From the NCBI RefSeq assembly GCF_004216565.1, contig NZ_SGWV01000008.1:1-64000 (forward strand): a stretch of 64,000 nucleotides of DNA, written 5' to 3'. Of the stretch, positions 47,176 to 54,278 are shown piece by piece. The stretch's first letter is position 1. Each line of letters opens with the position of its first letter. Made by a program: the position numbers and the translations under genes. The notes beneath the pieces were generated by a model. That model searched no databases and was not told the origin of the DNA. It saw only the letters and a list, made by a program, of their open reading frames with translations. The DNA is from Sphaerotilus mobilis (GTDB lineage Bacteria > Pseudomonadota > Gammaproteobacteria > Burkholderiales > Burkholderiaceae_C).

Positions 47176-47706
47176 CTACCAGGCCTGCCGGTTGAACATG
47201 CCCGAATAGACCTTGGCCGAACTCGCGCCATCACCCGCAACCCGCACGCCGGTGCGGCCGACCGGAGCGGCGCCGGTCAGGGCCTGCTCGACCGCCTCGC
47301 GGTCGCGGTAGGCCCAGCGCGTGGCCGTCAGCGTGGGCAGGGTCGCATCGGTCTGCAGCAGCAGATCGGCCAGCGGACCCAGACCGGCCGAGCGCGGCAG
47401 GCAGGCATCCACCGTCACGCCCTGGGCGCGCACGCGCATGACGTCCTCGACGGTGTCGACCAGCAAGACCAGGCGCCGATGCCCGAGGCAGGGCCGCAAG
47501 GTCGTGACCAGTGTGCTCATGCGGGACCAGCCGCACAGGCCCAGATCCAGCACGACATGGTCGATCTCGGGTTCCTGCCGCAGATAGGGCAGGGCACTGG
47601 CGAGTGTGTGGGTCCGGGCGATCTCGGCATCGGTCCGGCGGCGACGCAACTCATGCTGGAGAAGCACTTGCAGGTCGCTGGTGTGGCTGAGCAGCAGGGC
47701 TTTCAT
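47176..47706 (-). CDS. Degenerate receiver-like protein
   Basis: A 176-residue protein whose first 120 residues follow the receiver pattern: KALLLSHTSDLQVLL, a strand ending DHVVLDLGL at the usual phospho-aspartate position, and LVLLVDTVED. The acidic pair after strand 1 is missing, and the conserved lysine near the end (DACLPRS) is absent. It is therefore probably a pseudo-receiver that is not phosphorylated normally. The C-terminal 50 residues match nothing known. It diverges from a second degenerate signalling gene. This reading is inference from pattern. Confidence 0.5.
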   Translation of the reverse strand: MKALLLSHTSDLQVLLQHELRRRRTDAEIARTHTLASALPYLRQEPEIDHVVLDLGLCGWSRMSTLVTTLRPCLGHRRLVLLVDTVEDVMRVRAQGVTVDACLPRSAGLGPLADLLLQTDATLPTLTATRWAYRDREAVEQALTGAAPVGRTGVRVAGDGASSAKVYSGMFNRQAW

Positions 47707-47990
47707 GGCAACTACTTGTTTGAGTGGCTGAACCGCAGGTTAAAGTGGATTCGGCAGAAGGGGATTCCCCCATAGTGATGAAGTTCCTGATCTTCAGCGT
47801 CCGAATGGCTTGTCAAACCTCAAGATTTCCCGTTCTCGACCCTCGCTGCACAGCGTTGGTGCATTGATTTGGGGGATTGACCGACATGTTCGTGTAGTCG
47901 GGCACGACTCAGGCCTGTGGGTCTCGGTGGGCGCGTGTGGCCTCAGTAACATCGAAGAACCTTGTTTTTCCAGGTGGTCTTTTTTTCGTC

Positions 47991-48902
47991 ATGTCCAACT
48001 CGCGTACCGAACGGGTCTCCGTCTGCCACCTGGGCTTGGGTGGCGTCCTGCCTGGAGATCCGTCCGACGGATTGACCTGGGAAGCCATCGACAGCCTGGA
48101 CGCCCTGAGCGCCCAGCTTCAGCTGCACACGCCGCCGGCCATCGTGCTGGGATGCCCGAACCGCCAGCAGGCGCAGGCCTTGCTGGCCTGGAGCGGCCTG
48201 TCGCAGGCCGCTGCGGCCTCGGCCGTGCTGGTGGCCTGGCCCGCGCCCGACCGTGACCTAGCTCGGCGCCTGATCCAGATGGGTGTGCAGGACGTGCTGT
48301 CGCTCGACGATGCACAAGGTCCGCGCCTGAAGCGTGCCGTCTACCAGGCCATCGACCGCAAGGCTCAGGACCTCGAAGTGCGCCGTGCCTGGTCGATCGA
48401 CCTGGGCACCGGCCTGCCCAACCGGGCCTTGCTGGTCGAACTCCTGAACCAGCTCTGCGCGCTGCGCGAGCGCGAACCGGTGCCCATGGCGCTGCTGGTC
48501 TTCCGCCTCGATGGGCTGGACGCGGTCCAGGCCCGGCTGGGCCCGCAGGCCGCACAGCTGCTCAAGCGCAAGGCCGCCGTGCGCTTGCGTGCGGGACTGC
48601 GTTCGAGCGACGTCGTCGCCGTCGTCGGCAGCGACGCCTTCGCGGCGGTCCTGCCCAGCATGGAACGTCCGCAGGACGGCGAACGGGTCGCCGCCAAGCT
48701 GGCCCAGAGCATGAGCGAGCCCTACGTCGTCACCGGCCAGCAGGCCGTGCTGGGCATCGGCACCGGCGTCAGCCTCTACCCCGACCACGGCCGTCAGGCC
48801 GAGGAACTGCTGCGCCTGGCCTATGCCGGCGCGGTGCAGTCGCGCAACCCACGCCGCGGCGGTCTGGTCGGCGGCATGGACGACGCGGCCAACGACGACT
48901 GA
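47991..48902 (+). CDS. Pseudo-receiver with degenerate GGDEF domain, possible c-di-GMP effector
   Basis: A 303-residue protein from ATG 47991. Residues 1-125 look like a receiver lacking its aspartate (VLGCPN at that place) but ending in the typical RLIQMGVQDVLSLDD. Residues 135-290 are a GGDEF domain: GTGLPNRALLVELL, then GSDAF in place of GGDEF, then SLYPDHGRQAEELLRLA. Loss of the Glu should abolish diguanylate cyclase activity. RSSD lies five residues before GSDAF, the inhibitory-site RxxD spacing, so c-di-GMP binding is possible. Confidence 0.7.
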   Translation: MSNSRTERVSVCHLGLGGVLPGDPSDGLTWEAIDSLDALSAQLQLHTPPAIVLGCPNRQQAQALLAWSGLSQAAAASAVLVAWPAPDRDLARRLIQMGVQDVLSLDDAQGPRLKRAVYQAIDRKAQDLEVRRAWSIDLGTGLPNRALLVELLNQLCALREREPVPMALLVFRLDGLDAVQARLGPQAAQLLKRKAAVRLRAGLRSSDVVAVVGSDAFAAVLPSMERPQDGERVAAKLAQSMSEPYVVTGQQAVLGIGTGVSLYPDHGRQAEELLRLAYAGAVQSRNPRRGGLVGGMDDAANDD

Positions 48903-49007
48903 GGCGTCTGCGGCGTCTGCGGAGCCTGCGGCGATTCCGCCCGCCATTCACCGCTAATCATGCGGTGATTGCCAGGACTCTCCGGTCTTCTCAGCCACAA
49001 TCGCTGC

Positions 49008-50162
49008 ATGCGGCGCGGCGAAAACGGCACCTTCATCTGGCAACGGCCCGACTGGCCGGCGTGGCGCCTTGACTACGCGCCCTTGATCGAACCTTTGCTG
49101 GCGGTCAGCAGCGCCCACGGCCGGCTTCAGGGCCGGCTTGACGGCGTCGGGCTGGACCTGCGCCAGCGGGTCAGCCTGGGTGCCCTGACCGACGACGTCA
49201 TCCAGACCAGCGCCATCGAGGGCGAGGACCTGCCGCCCGAGTCGGTGCGTTCGTCGATCGCCCGTCGCCTGGGCGTGGACATCGGCGCGCTGGCCCCGGC
49301 CGACCGCCACGTCGACGGGGTCGTTGACATGGTGCTGGACGCCACGACGCACGCCGATCAGCCGCTCACGCTCGATCGCCTGCACGGCTGGCATGCGGCC
49401 TTGTTCCCCACTGGGCGCAGCGGCTTCGGGCGCACCCGGGTGGGCGACTTCCGGGATGACGCCAACGGCCCGATGCAGGTGGTGTCGGGCCCGCTGCACG
49501 CGCCACGGGTGCACTTCGAGGCGCCGAGCGCCGAGCGCCTGCCGGCTGAGATCGCCCGCCTGCTCGACTGGGTCGACGCGCCGGTGACGTCGAGCGCCCT
49601 GCACGACCTGCCCGCGCTGCTGCGTGCCGGCATCGCCCACCTGTGGTTCGTCACCTTGCACCCCTATGACGACGGCAACGGCCGCATCGCGCGGGCCATC
49701 GGCGATTTGCTGTTGTCGCGGGCCGACGGCATGGCCCAGCGGGTCTACAGCCTGTCGGCGCAGATCCAGCAGCAGCGCGCTGGCTACTACGCCATCCTGG
49801 AACGCACCCAGCGCGGCGACCTCGACGTGACCGCTTGGCTGCACTGGTTCCTGCAGGCCTTGCGCCAGGCGGTCGACGAGGCCGATCGCACGCTCGACGA
49901 GGTGCTGGCCCGCAGCCGCTTCTGGCAGGGCTGGTCACATGTGGCCTTCAACGAGCGCCAGTTGCGGGTGCTGGCCCGCCTGCTGGACGGCTTCGAAGGG
50001 GCCTTGAACAACCGCAAGTGGGCTGCGCTGGCCCGCTGCTCGCCCGACACCGCCTTGCGCGACCTGAATGACCTGCTGGCGCGTGGCGTCATCGCGCGCG
50101 ACGGCGGCGGGCGCAGCGTCAGCTACCGGCTGGTGATGCCCGGCCGCAGCGACAGCGGCTGA
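49008..50162 (+). CDS. Fic family protein (AMP transferase type)
   Basis: A 384-residue Fic protein. The catalytic loop HPYDDGNGRIAR has the histidine and anion-binding GNGR of AMP-transferring Fic enzymes. An N-terminal inhibitory helix is present as TSAIEGE, the (S/T)xxxE(G/N) motif, giving a class II, autoinhibited protein. The DUF4172-like N-terminus (FIWQRPDWPAWR) and a C-terminal winged-helix region with LNDLLARGVIARD are typical of the COG3177 group. Such proteins may be toxins or modifiers; targets are unknown. Its end overlaps the convergent davA end by 40 bases. Confidence 0.9.
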   Translation: MRRGENGTFIWQRPDWPAWRLDYAPLIEPLLAVSSAHGRLQGRLDGVGLDLRQRVSLGALTDDVIQTSAIEGEDLPPESVRSSIARRLGVDIGALAPADRHVDGVVDMVLDATTHADQPLTLDRLHGWHAALFPTGRSGFGRTRVGDFRDDANGPMQVVSGPLHAPRVHFEAPSAERLPAEIARLLDWVDAPVTSSALHDLPALLRAGIAHLWFVTLHPYDDGNGRIARAIGDLLLSRADGMAQRVYSLSAQIQQQRAGYYAILERTQRGDLDVTAWLHWFLQALRQAVDEADRTLDEVLARSRFWQGWSHVAFNERQLRVLARLLDGFEGALNNRKWAALARCSPDTALRDLNDLLARGVIARDGGGRSVSYRLVMPGRSDSG

Positions 50163-50947
50163 TAGAGATCGGGCCGGCGGTCGGCCAGCGGATCGTGCCG
50201 TCGCGCCTGTTCCAGGCTCGTGCGCGACAGCCCGACCGTGAACAGGTCTTCGCCTCGATGCGCCTGCCGCAGCACCGCGCCGCTGGCATCGGCCACGGTG
50301 GACAGGCCGCCGTAGGACAGCGGGCCTTCGACGCCGCAGGCGTTGGCATAGGCCAGCATGACGCGGTTCTCGCAGGCGCGCGCCGACACCAACCGGTGCG
50401 GGACCTCGTCAAAGCCCGTCATGTTGGCGGTCGGCACCAGCACCGCGTCGACGCCCTGCAGCGCCAGCAGGCGCACCGTCTCCGGGAACTCGACGTCGTA
50501 GCAGATCAGCAGCCCGAGCCGCCAGCCGCGCCAGTCGAACACCTGCGAGGCGACATCCCCGGCGCTGAACTGGGCGCGGTCCCGTTCACCAAACAGATGG
50601 GTCTTGCGGTAGTGGCCCAGCCGCGCGCCGTCCGGGCCGAAGGCGAGCGCGGTGTTGTAAGGCTTTTGCCCGTCCGGATGGGTCTCGGCCATGCCGACGA
50701 CCAGCGCCAGGCCATGTCGCCGCGCCACGGCGGCTGCCGCCTGCGCCAAGGGCCCGTCGACCGCTTCGGCGACGCGGCGCACCGCGTCCGCGCCGATGGC
50801 ATAGCCGGTCAGGCTCATCTCCGGGCACAGCAGCAGGTCCGCACCCGCCGCACGGGCCTGGGCGGCGGTGGCGTCCAGACCTTGCAGGGCTGCGGCGGGT
50901 GTCGCGGCATAGGCCGTCTGCCAGATGGCGAGGTTCAGATCGTTCAT
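50123..50947 (-). CDS. davA: 5-aminovaleramidase (5-aminopentanamidase), nitrilase superfamily
   Basis: Hydrolyses 5-aminopentanamide to 5-aminovalerate, step two of the aminovalerate route of lysine breakdown. The 274-residue protein has the carbon-nitrogen hydrolase triad: Glu in CPEMSLTGY, Lys in YRKTHLFGE, Cys in LLICYDVEFPE. The LTGYAIG, LVPTANMTGFD and YANACG segments are the ones I know from Pseudomonas putida DavA. It starts 10 bases after davB. Its neighbour makes this identity much stronger than a generic amidase call. Confidence 0.88.
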   Translation of the reverse strand: MNDLNLAIWQTAYAATPAAALQGLDATAAQARAAGADLLLCPEMSLTGYAIGADAVRRVAEAVDGPLAQAAAAVARRHGLALVVGMAETHPDGQKPYNTALAFGPDGARLGHYRKTHLFGERDRAQFSAGDVASQVFDWRGWRLGLLICYDVEFPETVRLLALQGVDAVLVPTANMTGFDEVPHRLVSARACENRVMLAYANACGVEGPLSYGGLSTVADASGAVLRQAHRGEDLFTVGLSRTSLEQARRHDPLADRRPDLYQPLSLRPGITSR

Positions 50948-50957
50948 GGCCGCTTCC

Positions 50958-52625
50958 TCAATCGGGCAGGGCGACCGGGCCCAGCGTTGGGTAGAGATCG
51001 CCCGGCCCCGGGTTGTCGGCCGGGCAATGCCCGCCCAGCTGATGCACGATGCCCCAGACCGCGTTGAGCGAGGTCTGCACCGCGCCTTCGACCCAGGCCG
51101 GCGTGAAGGACACGTCGTCGCCCGCGATGAAGATGCCGCGTTCGGCCGCCGGCAGGCCGTCCTGCATGAAGTGCCCGTGCATGCGGTGGTTGTAGCGGTA
51201 GTGGCCCGGCAGCGCGCCCTTGAAGGCGCCCAGGAAGTAGGGGTCGGCCTCCCAGGACACGGTGATCGGGTCGCCGACGATGTGGCTGGCGATGTCCACA
51301 TCCGGGTAGATCTTGGCGAGCGCCGCCAGCGCCAGCTGCACGCGCTTTTCCGGCCCGTGCGGCAGCATCTTCAGCGCGTCGCTCATCCAGGCGTAGGACA
51401 GGCAGATCACGGCCGGCCGGTCGGGGCCGTGGTCGAACAGGTAGGTGCCGCGCGTCAGGCGGTCGGTCAGCGTCATGCTCATCACGTCGCGGCCGGTGCG
51501 CGGGTCGCGGTCCTTCCAGAACGGCCGGTCGACCATCACAAAGGTCTTGCTCGACTGCATGTAGCGGGTGCGGTCCAGCGCCATCCACAGGGCCTGCGAG
51601 AACAGGTTTTCCTCGACCTCGATCTGGGTCGTCAGCAGCCAGCTCTGGCAGGTGACCAGCACGGCGGCATGCTCGCGCCGGGTGCCCCAGGTGTCGGTCA
51701 CGGCCAGACGGCCATCGGCCGCACGCGCGATCGCCGTCACGCCCGGCCGGCTCGCGCCGCCATGCAGGCTGGCCAGCGAGGTGCCGCGCGGCCAGTGCGC
51801 GATGTCCTCCGGCGCGTGCTGCCACAGGCCCATCGGCACCTGCTGCACGCCGCCCTCGATCAGGTGCTGGTTCTCGTCGCAGCCGGTCAGCACGACCCGC
51901 AGGATCTCCAGCATCGTGTTCGGGAAGTCCGAGTCCCAGCCGCCGGTGCCAAAGCCGACCTGGCCGAAGACCTCGCGGTGCCGGAAGGACAGCCGCGAGA
52001 ACGCGCGCGACTGCGCCACGAAGTCGTAGAAGGTGCGGTCGTCCCACAACGGCACGAGCCGGTTCCACAGCGCCTTGAGCTGCGCCACGTCGCGCTGGCG
52101 CAGAGCGGTCTGCAGCTCGCCGAAGCCGAGTTCGGACAAGGCCTCGTCCCAGGCGTGCGCCACCTCCTGGAACAGCGGCGGCAGATCGTCCAGGCCACGG
52201 GCGTAGTGGCTCTGCCCGGCCAGGTCGATGACGGTGCTCCCGGCGGCCGGCGTCAGCGGGTTGGGGAAGGGCCGGCGCTGCAGGCCGAGCTGGTCGACGT
52301 AGTGGAAGAAGGCCGTGCTGGACGCCGGGAAGCGCATGCCCCCCAGCTCGGCGACGACCCCGCCGCCGCCTTCAAAGGCTTGCGAGCGCAGCCGGCCGCC
52401 CATGCGCGAGGCCTCGTAGACGACCGGCTTGAGCCCGAGCTTCATCAGCTCATGCGCGGCCACCAGCCCGGCGATGCCGGCACCGACGATGCCGACCTCC
52501 GTGCCATAGGCCGCTGGCGGCAAGGACGCCAGCCCGGCCGGGTGACGCAGCCAGTCGTCGTAGGCAAACGGGAAGTCGGGACCGAAGACGGTCAGCGGCG
52601 CATCGGCAGGGCGGATCGGGGGCAT
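50958..52625 (-). CDS. davB: L-lysine 2-monooxygenase (flavin amine oxidase family)
   Basis: FAD enzyme that converts lysine to 5-aminopentanamide with release of CO2. The 555-residue protein has the dinucleotide-binding VGIVGAGIAGLVAAHELMK, ELGGMRFPASSTAF and the long conserved C-terminal GIFIAGDDVSFTPAWVEGA. The start PLTVFGPDFPFAYDDWLRHP is the form seen in Pseudomonas DavB. Related tryptophan 2-monooxygenases share much of this, so substrate specificity is inferred; davA beside it and an ArgP-like regulator divergent to it support lysine. Confidence 0.88.
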   Translation of the reverse strand: MPPIRPADAPLTVFGPDFPFAYDDWLRHPAGLASLPPAAYGTEVGIVGAGIAGLVAAHELMKLGLKPVVYEASRMGGRLRSQAFEGGGGVVAELGGMRFPASSTAFFHYVDQLGLQRRPFPNPLTPAAGSTVIDLAGQSHYARGLDDLPPLFQEVAHAWDEALSELGFGELQTALRQRDVAQLKALWNRLVPLWDDRTFYDFVAQSRAFSRLSFRHREVFGQVGFGTGGWDSDFPNTMLEILRVVLTGCDENQHLIEGGVQQVPMGLWQHAPEDIAHWPRGTSLASLHGGASRPGVTAIARAADGRLAVTDTWGTRREHAAVLVTCQSWLLTTQIEVEENLFSQALWMALDRTRYMQSSKTFVMVDRPFWKDRDPRTGRDVMSMTLTDRLTRGTYLFDHGPDRPAVICLSYAWMSDALKMLPHGPEKRVQLALAALAKIYPDVDIASHIVGDPITVSWEADPYFLGAFKGALPGHYRYNHRMHGHFMQDGLPAAERGIFIAGDDVSFTPAWVEGAVQTSLNAVWGIVHQLGGHCPADNPGPGDLYPTLGPVALPD

Positions 52626-52698
52626 GGCGGCAGGGCTCCGGGCAACGGTGGCAACAGCGGTCGCTGTGAGCGCGAGTGTGGCCAGGGCAGGGCCTTGT

Positions 52699-52743
52699 TT
52701 GAAGGAAGTTCAATCAAAATGCATTCACTCAATATTTCCTTGA
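52699..52743. promoter_or_regulatory. Two candidate LysR-type operators between davB and its regulator
   Basis: TTGAAGGAAGTTCAA (52699-52713) is a perfect inverted repeat containing the LysR T-N11-A box. A second dyad, TCAA-N7-TTGA, lies at 52729-52743, 30 bases on, with an AT-rich stretch between. Two sites one turn-multiple apart, just upstream of the regulator start and 74 bases before davB, is the usual LysR arrangement for autoregulation plus control of the divergent gene. The sites are seen directly; binding is inferred. Confidence 0.6.
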
Positions 52744-52749
52744 ACAACC

Positions 52750-53673
52750 ATGCTCGACGCCCGCCAGCTGCAAGCCTTTGTCGCGGTCCTGGAACACGGC
52801 GGCTTCGGCCCGGCCGCGCAGGCGCTTGACCTGACGCTGGCCGCCGTCTCGCTGCGCATCAAGTCGCTGGAATCCGGCCTCGGCCAGCGCCTGGTCGTGC
52901 GTGGCAAGACGGTCAGGGCGACAGCGGCCGGGCAGGCACTGCTGGCCCACGTCAAGCAGGTCCGGCTGATGGAAGCCGACCTGCTGGCCGGCCTGCCCGG
53001 TGGACGGGCACGCGGCGCAGCCGCCTGGCAGAGCCTGGGCGTGGCGATCAACGCCGACTCCGTCGCCAGTTGGTTCCTGCCCGGCGTGGCACCGCTGCTG
53101 CAGCGTCACCGGCTGCTGATGGAGATCGTCATCGACGACCAGGACCACACCCACGATGCCCTCAAGAGCGGCGACGTGGTCGGCTGCGTGACAACGCTGG
53201 CCCGCGCCATCCGCGGCTGCGTGGCCGAGCCCCTGGGCGCCTTGCGCTACCGCTGCGTCGCCTCGCCCGAGGTGGCCGCGCGCTGCCGCACGCCAACCGG
53301 CCGCCTGTCACCCCACCGCCTGCTGGCCGAGCCGGCCGTCATCTTCAACCGCAAGGACGCCCTGCAGGACACCTTCCTGGCCCAGCACCTGGGCCTGCGC
53401 CAGCCGCACTACCCACGCCACCACGCCCCAGCGGTCGACGCCTTCGAACGCGCCATCGAACTCGGCCTGGGCTGGGGCATGGTCCCCGAACAGCACCTGA
53501 CCGACCGCCCCAGCCTGGTCGAGGTCCTGCCCGATGCAACGGTCGACGTCCACCTCTACTGGCACCACTGGGCCCGCGAATCCGACCCCGCCCGCCGGCT
53601 GACCGAGTCGGTCAAGGCGGCGGCGCGGGGGAGCTTGCATCAGGAGGGGGAAGGGGCGTCAGCGGCGGTCTGA
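52750..53673 (+). CDS. LysR family regulator, ArgP/LysG type
   Basis: A 307-residue transcription factor with an N-terminal winged helix-turn-helix (MLDARQLQAFVAVLEHGGF, AAVSLRIKSLE) and a ligand-binding domain. NADSVASWFLPGV, VGCVTTLARAIRGC and LGALRYRCVASPEVA follow ArgP, which binds lysine or arginine. Divergent to davBA and next to two LysR-type dyads, it is probably the lysine-responsive regulator of that operon. ArgP more often controls the arginine/lysine exporter argO, which is not present here. The last 15 residues are Gly/Ala-rich and may be variable. Confidence 0.85.
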   Translation: MLDARQLQAFVAVLEHGGFGPAAQALDLTLAAVSLRIKSLESGLGQRLVVRGKTVRATAAGQALLAHVKQVRLMEADLLAGLPGGRARGAAAWQSLGVAINADSVASWFLPGVAPLLQRHRLLMEIVIDDQDHTHDALKSGDVVGCVTTLARAIRGCVAEPLGALRYRCVASPEVAARCRTPTGRLSPHRLLAEPAVIFNRKDALQDTFLAQHLGLRQPHYPRHHAPAVDAFERAIELGLGWGMVPEQHLTDRPSLVEVLPDATVDVHLYWHHWARESDPARRLTESVKAAARGSLHQEGEGASAAV

Positions 53674-54278
53674 TGGCACAAGGCTGCTCGAAGCAATCTT
53701 GGCAACCAACCTCATCGTGTGACGGTGCCACGGCATGTGCGGCGTGATCGACATGCCTTGGCGAATCGGGGTGGAAGGCATTCCGGTTGGGCTGGACAGC
53801 GAAGCCGCTTTAGGGCTGTAAGTGCGCGGCGGATTAAAGGCGGAAGGGCGACGCCTTGGCCGCTCGGTGGGGTTGGGGCTTGGGGCTTGGGTTGGGTGTC
53901 TGTAGATGTGACGGGAAGGTCTTCTCTGCAGCGTGAGGAGTCGGGGGCGGTCAGCGGGTGGACTCACGGCAATCGCCATCAAGCGGTCACTTGGTCTCAC
54001 GGCCGGCACCGCTACGGGCGGCAGCCATGGGGCGGTCAGCTGACTCTCGGGATGCCACGACGCTGCCTCCCACTGTGAGTGACCGCCCCAACTGCGCCAC
54101 GGACTCCTCCGACCCGAAGCGGACCGTCGTAATCTACGGAGGCGGACGTTCGGCCGAAAGCTTTTTGATGTTCCCTGTAATCTGCCGCAAATGTGGGGCA
54201 GAATTCAGCGCGCAGACCCGAGTGGATTATTGGGTCAAAATTAAACGAGCATCATCACTACGTGTTTAGTGCGCTTCT
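53674..54278. other. Intergenic left margin of the island, no supported gene
   Basis: These 605 bases carry no convincing gene. The left part keeps the high-GC style of the chromosome, with a G/T-rich stretch near 53872-53900 (repeated GGGGTTGGGGCTTGGGG-like units). From about 54160 the sequence becomes AT-richer. A 33-codon frame at 54168-54269 (start MFPVICRKCGAEF, one CxxC) could be a tiny or decayed gene but cannot be supported. The left boundary of the island probably lies here. No tRNA or direct repeat was recognised. Confidence 0.6.

Noticed and set aside
50123-52625. Indole-3-acetic acid synthesis by tryptophan monooxygenase plus amidase
   Set aside because: The flavoenzyme family includes tryptophan monooxygenases. 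However, the N- and C-terminal segments match lysine monooxygenase, and the amidase is the nitrilase type of DavA, not the amidase-signature IaaH type.
50925-52829. A 634-codon open frame opposite davB
   Set aside because: Antisense shadow of davB; it also crosses the regulator operator region and shows no domain.
54168-54269. A 33-codon frame with one CxxC at the island margin
   Set aside because: Too short, with a single half zinc site and no ribosome site or homology; mentioned only as a possible remnant.
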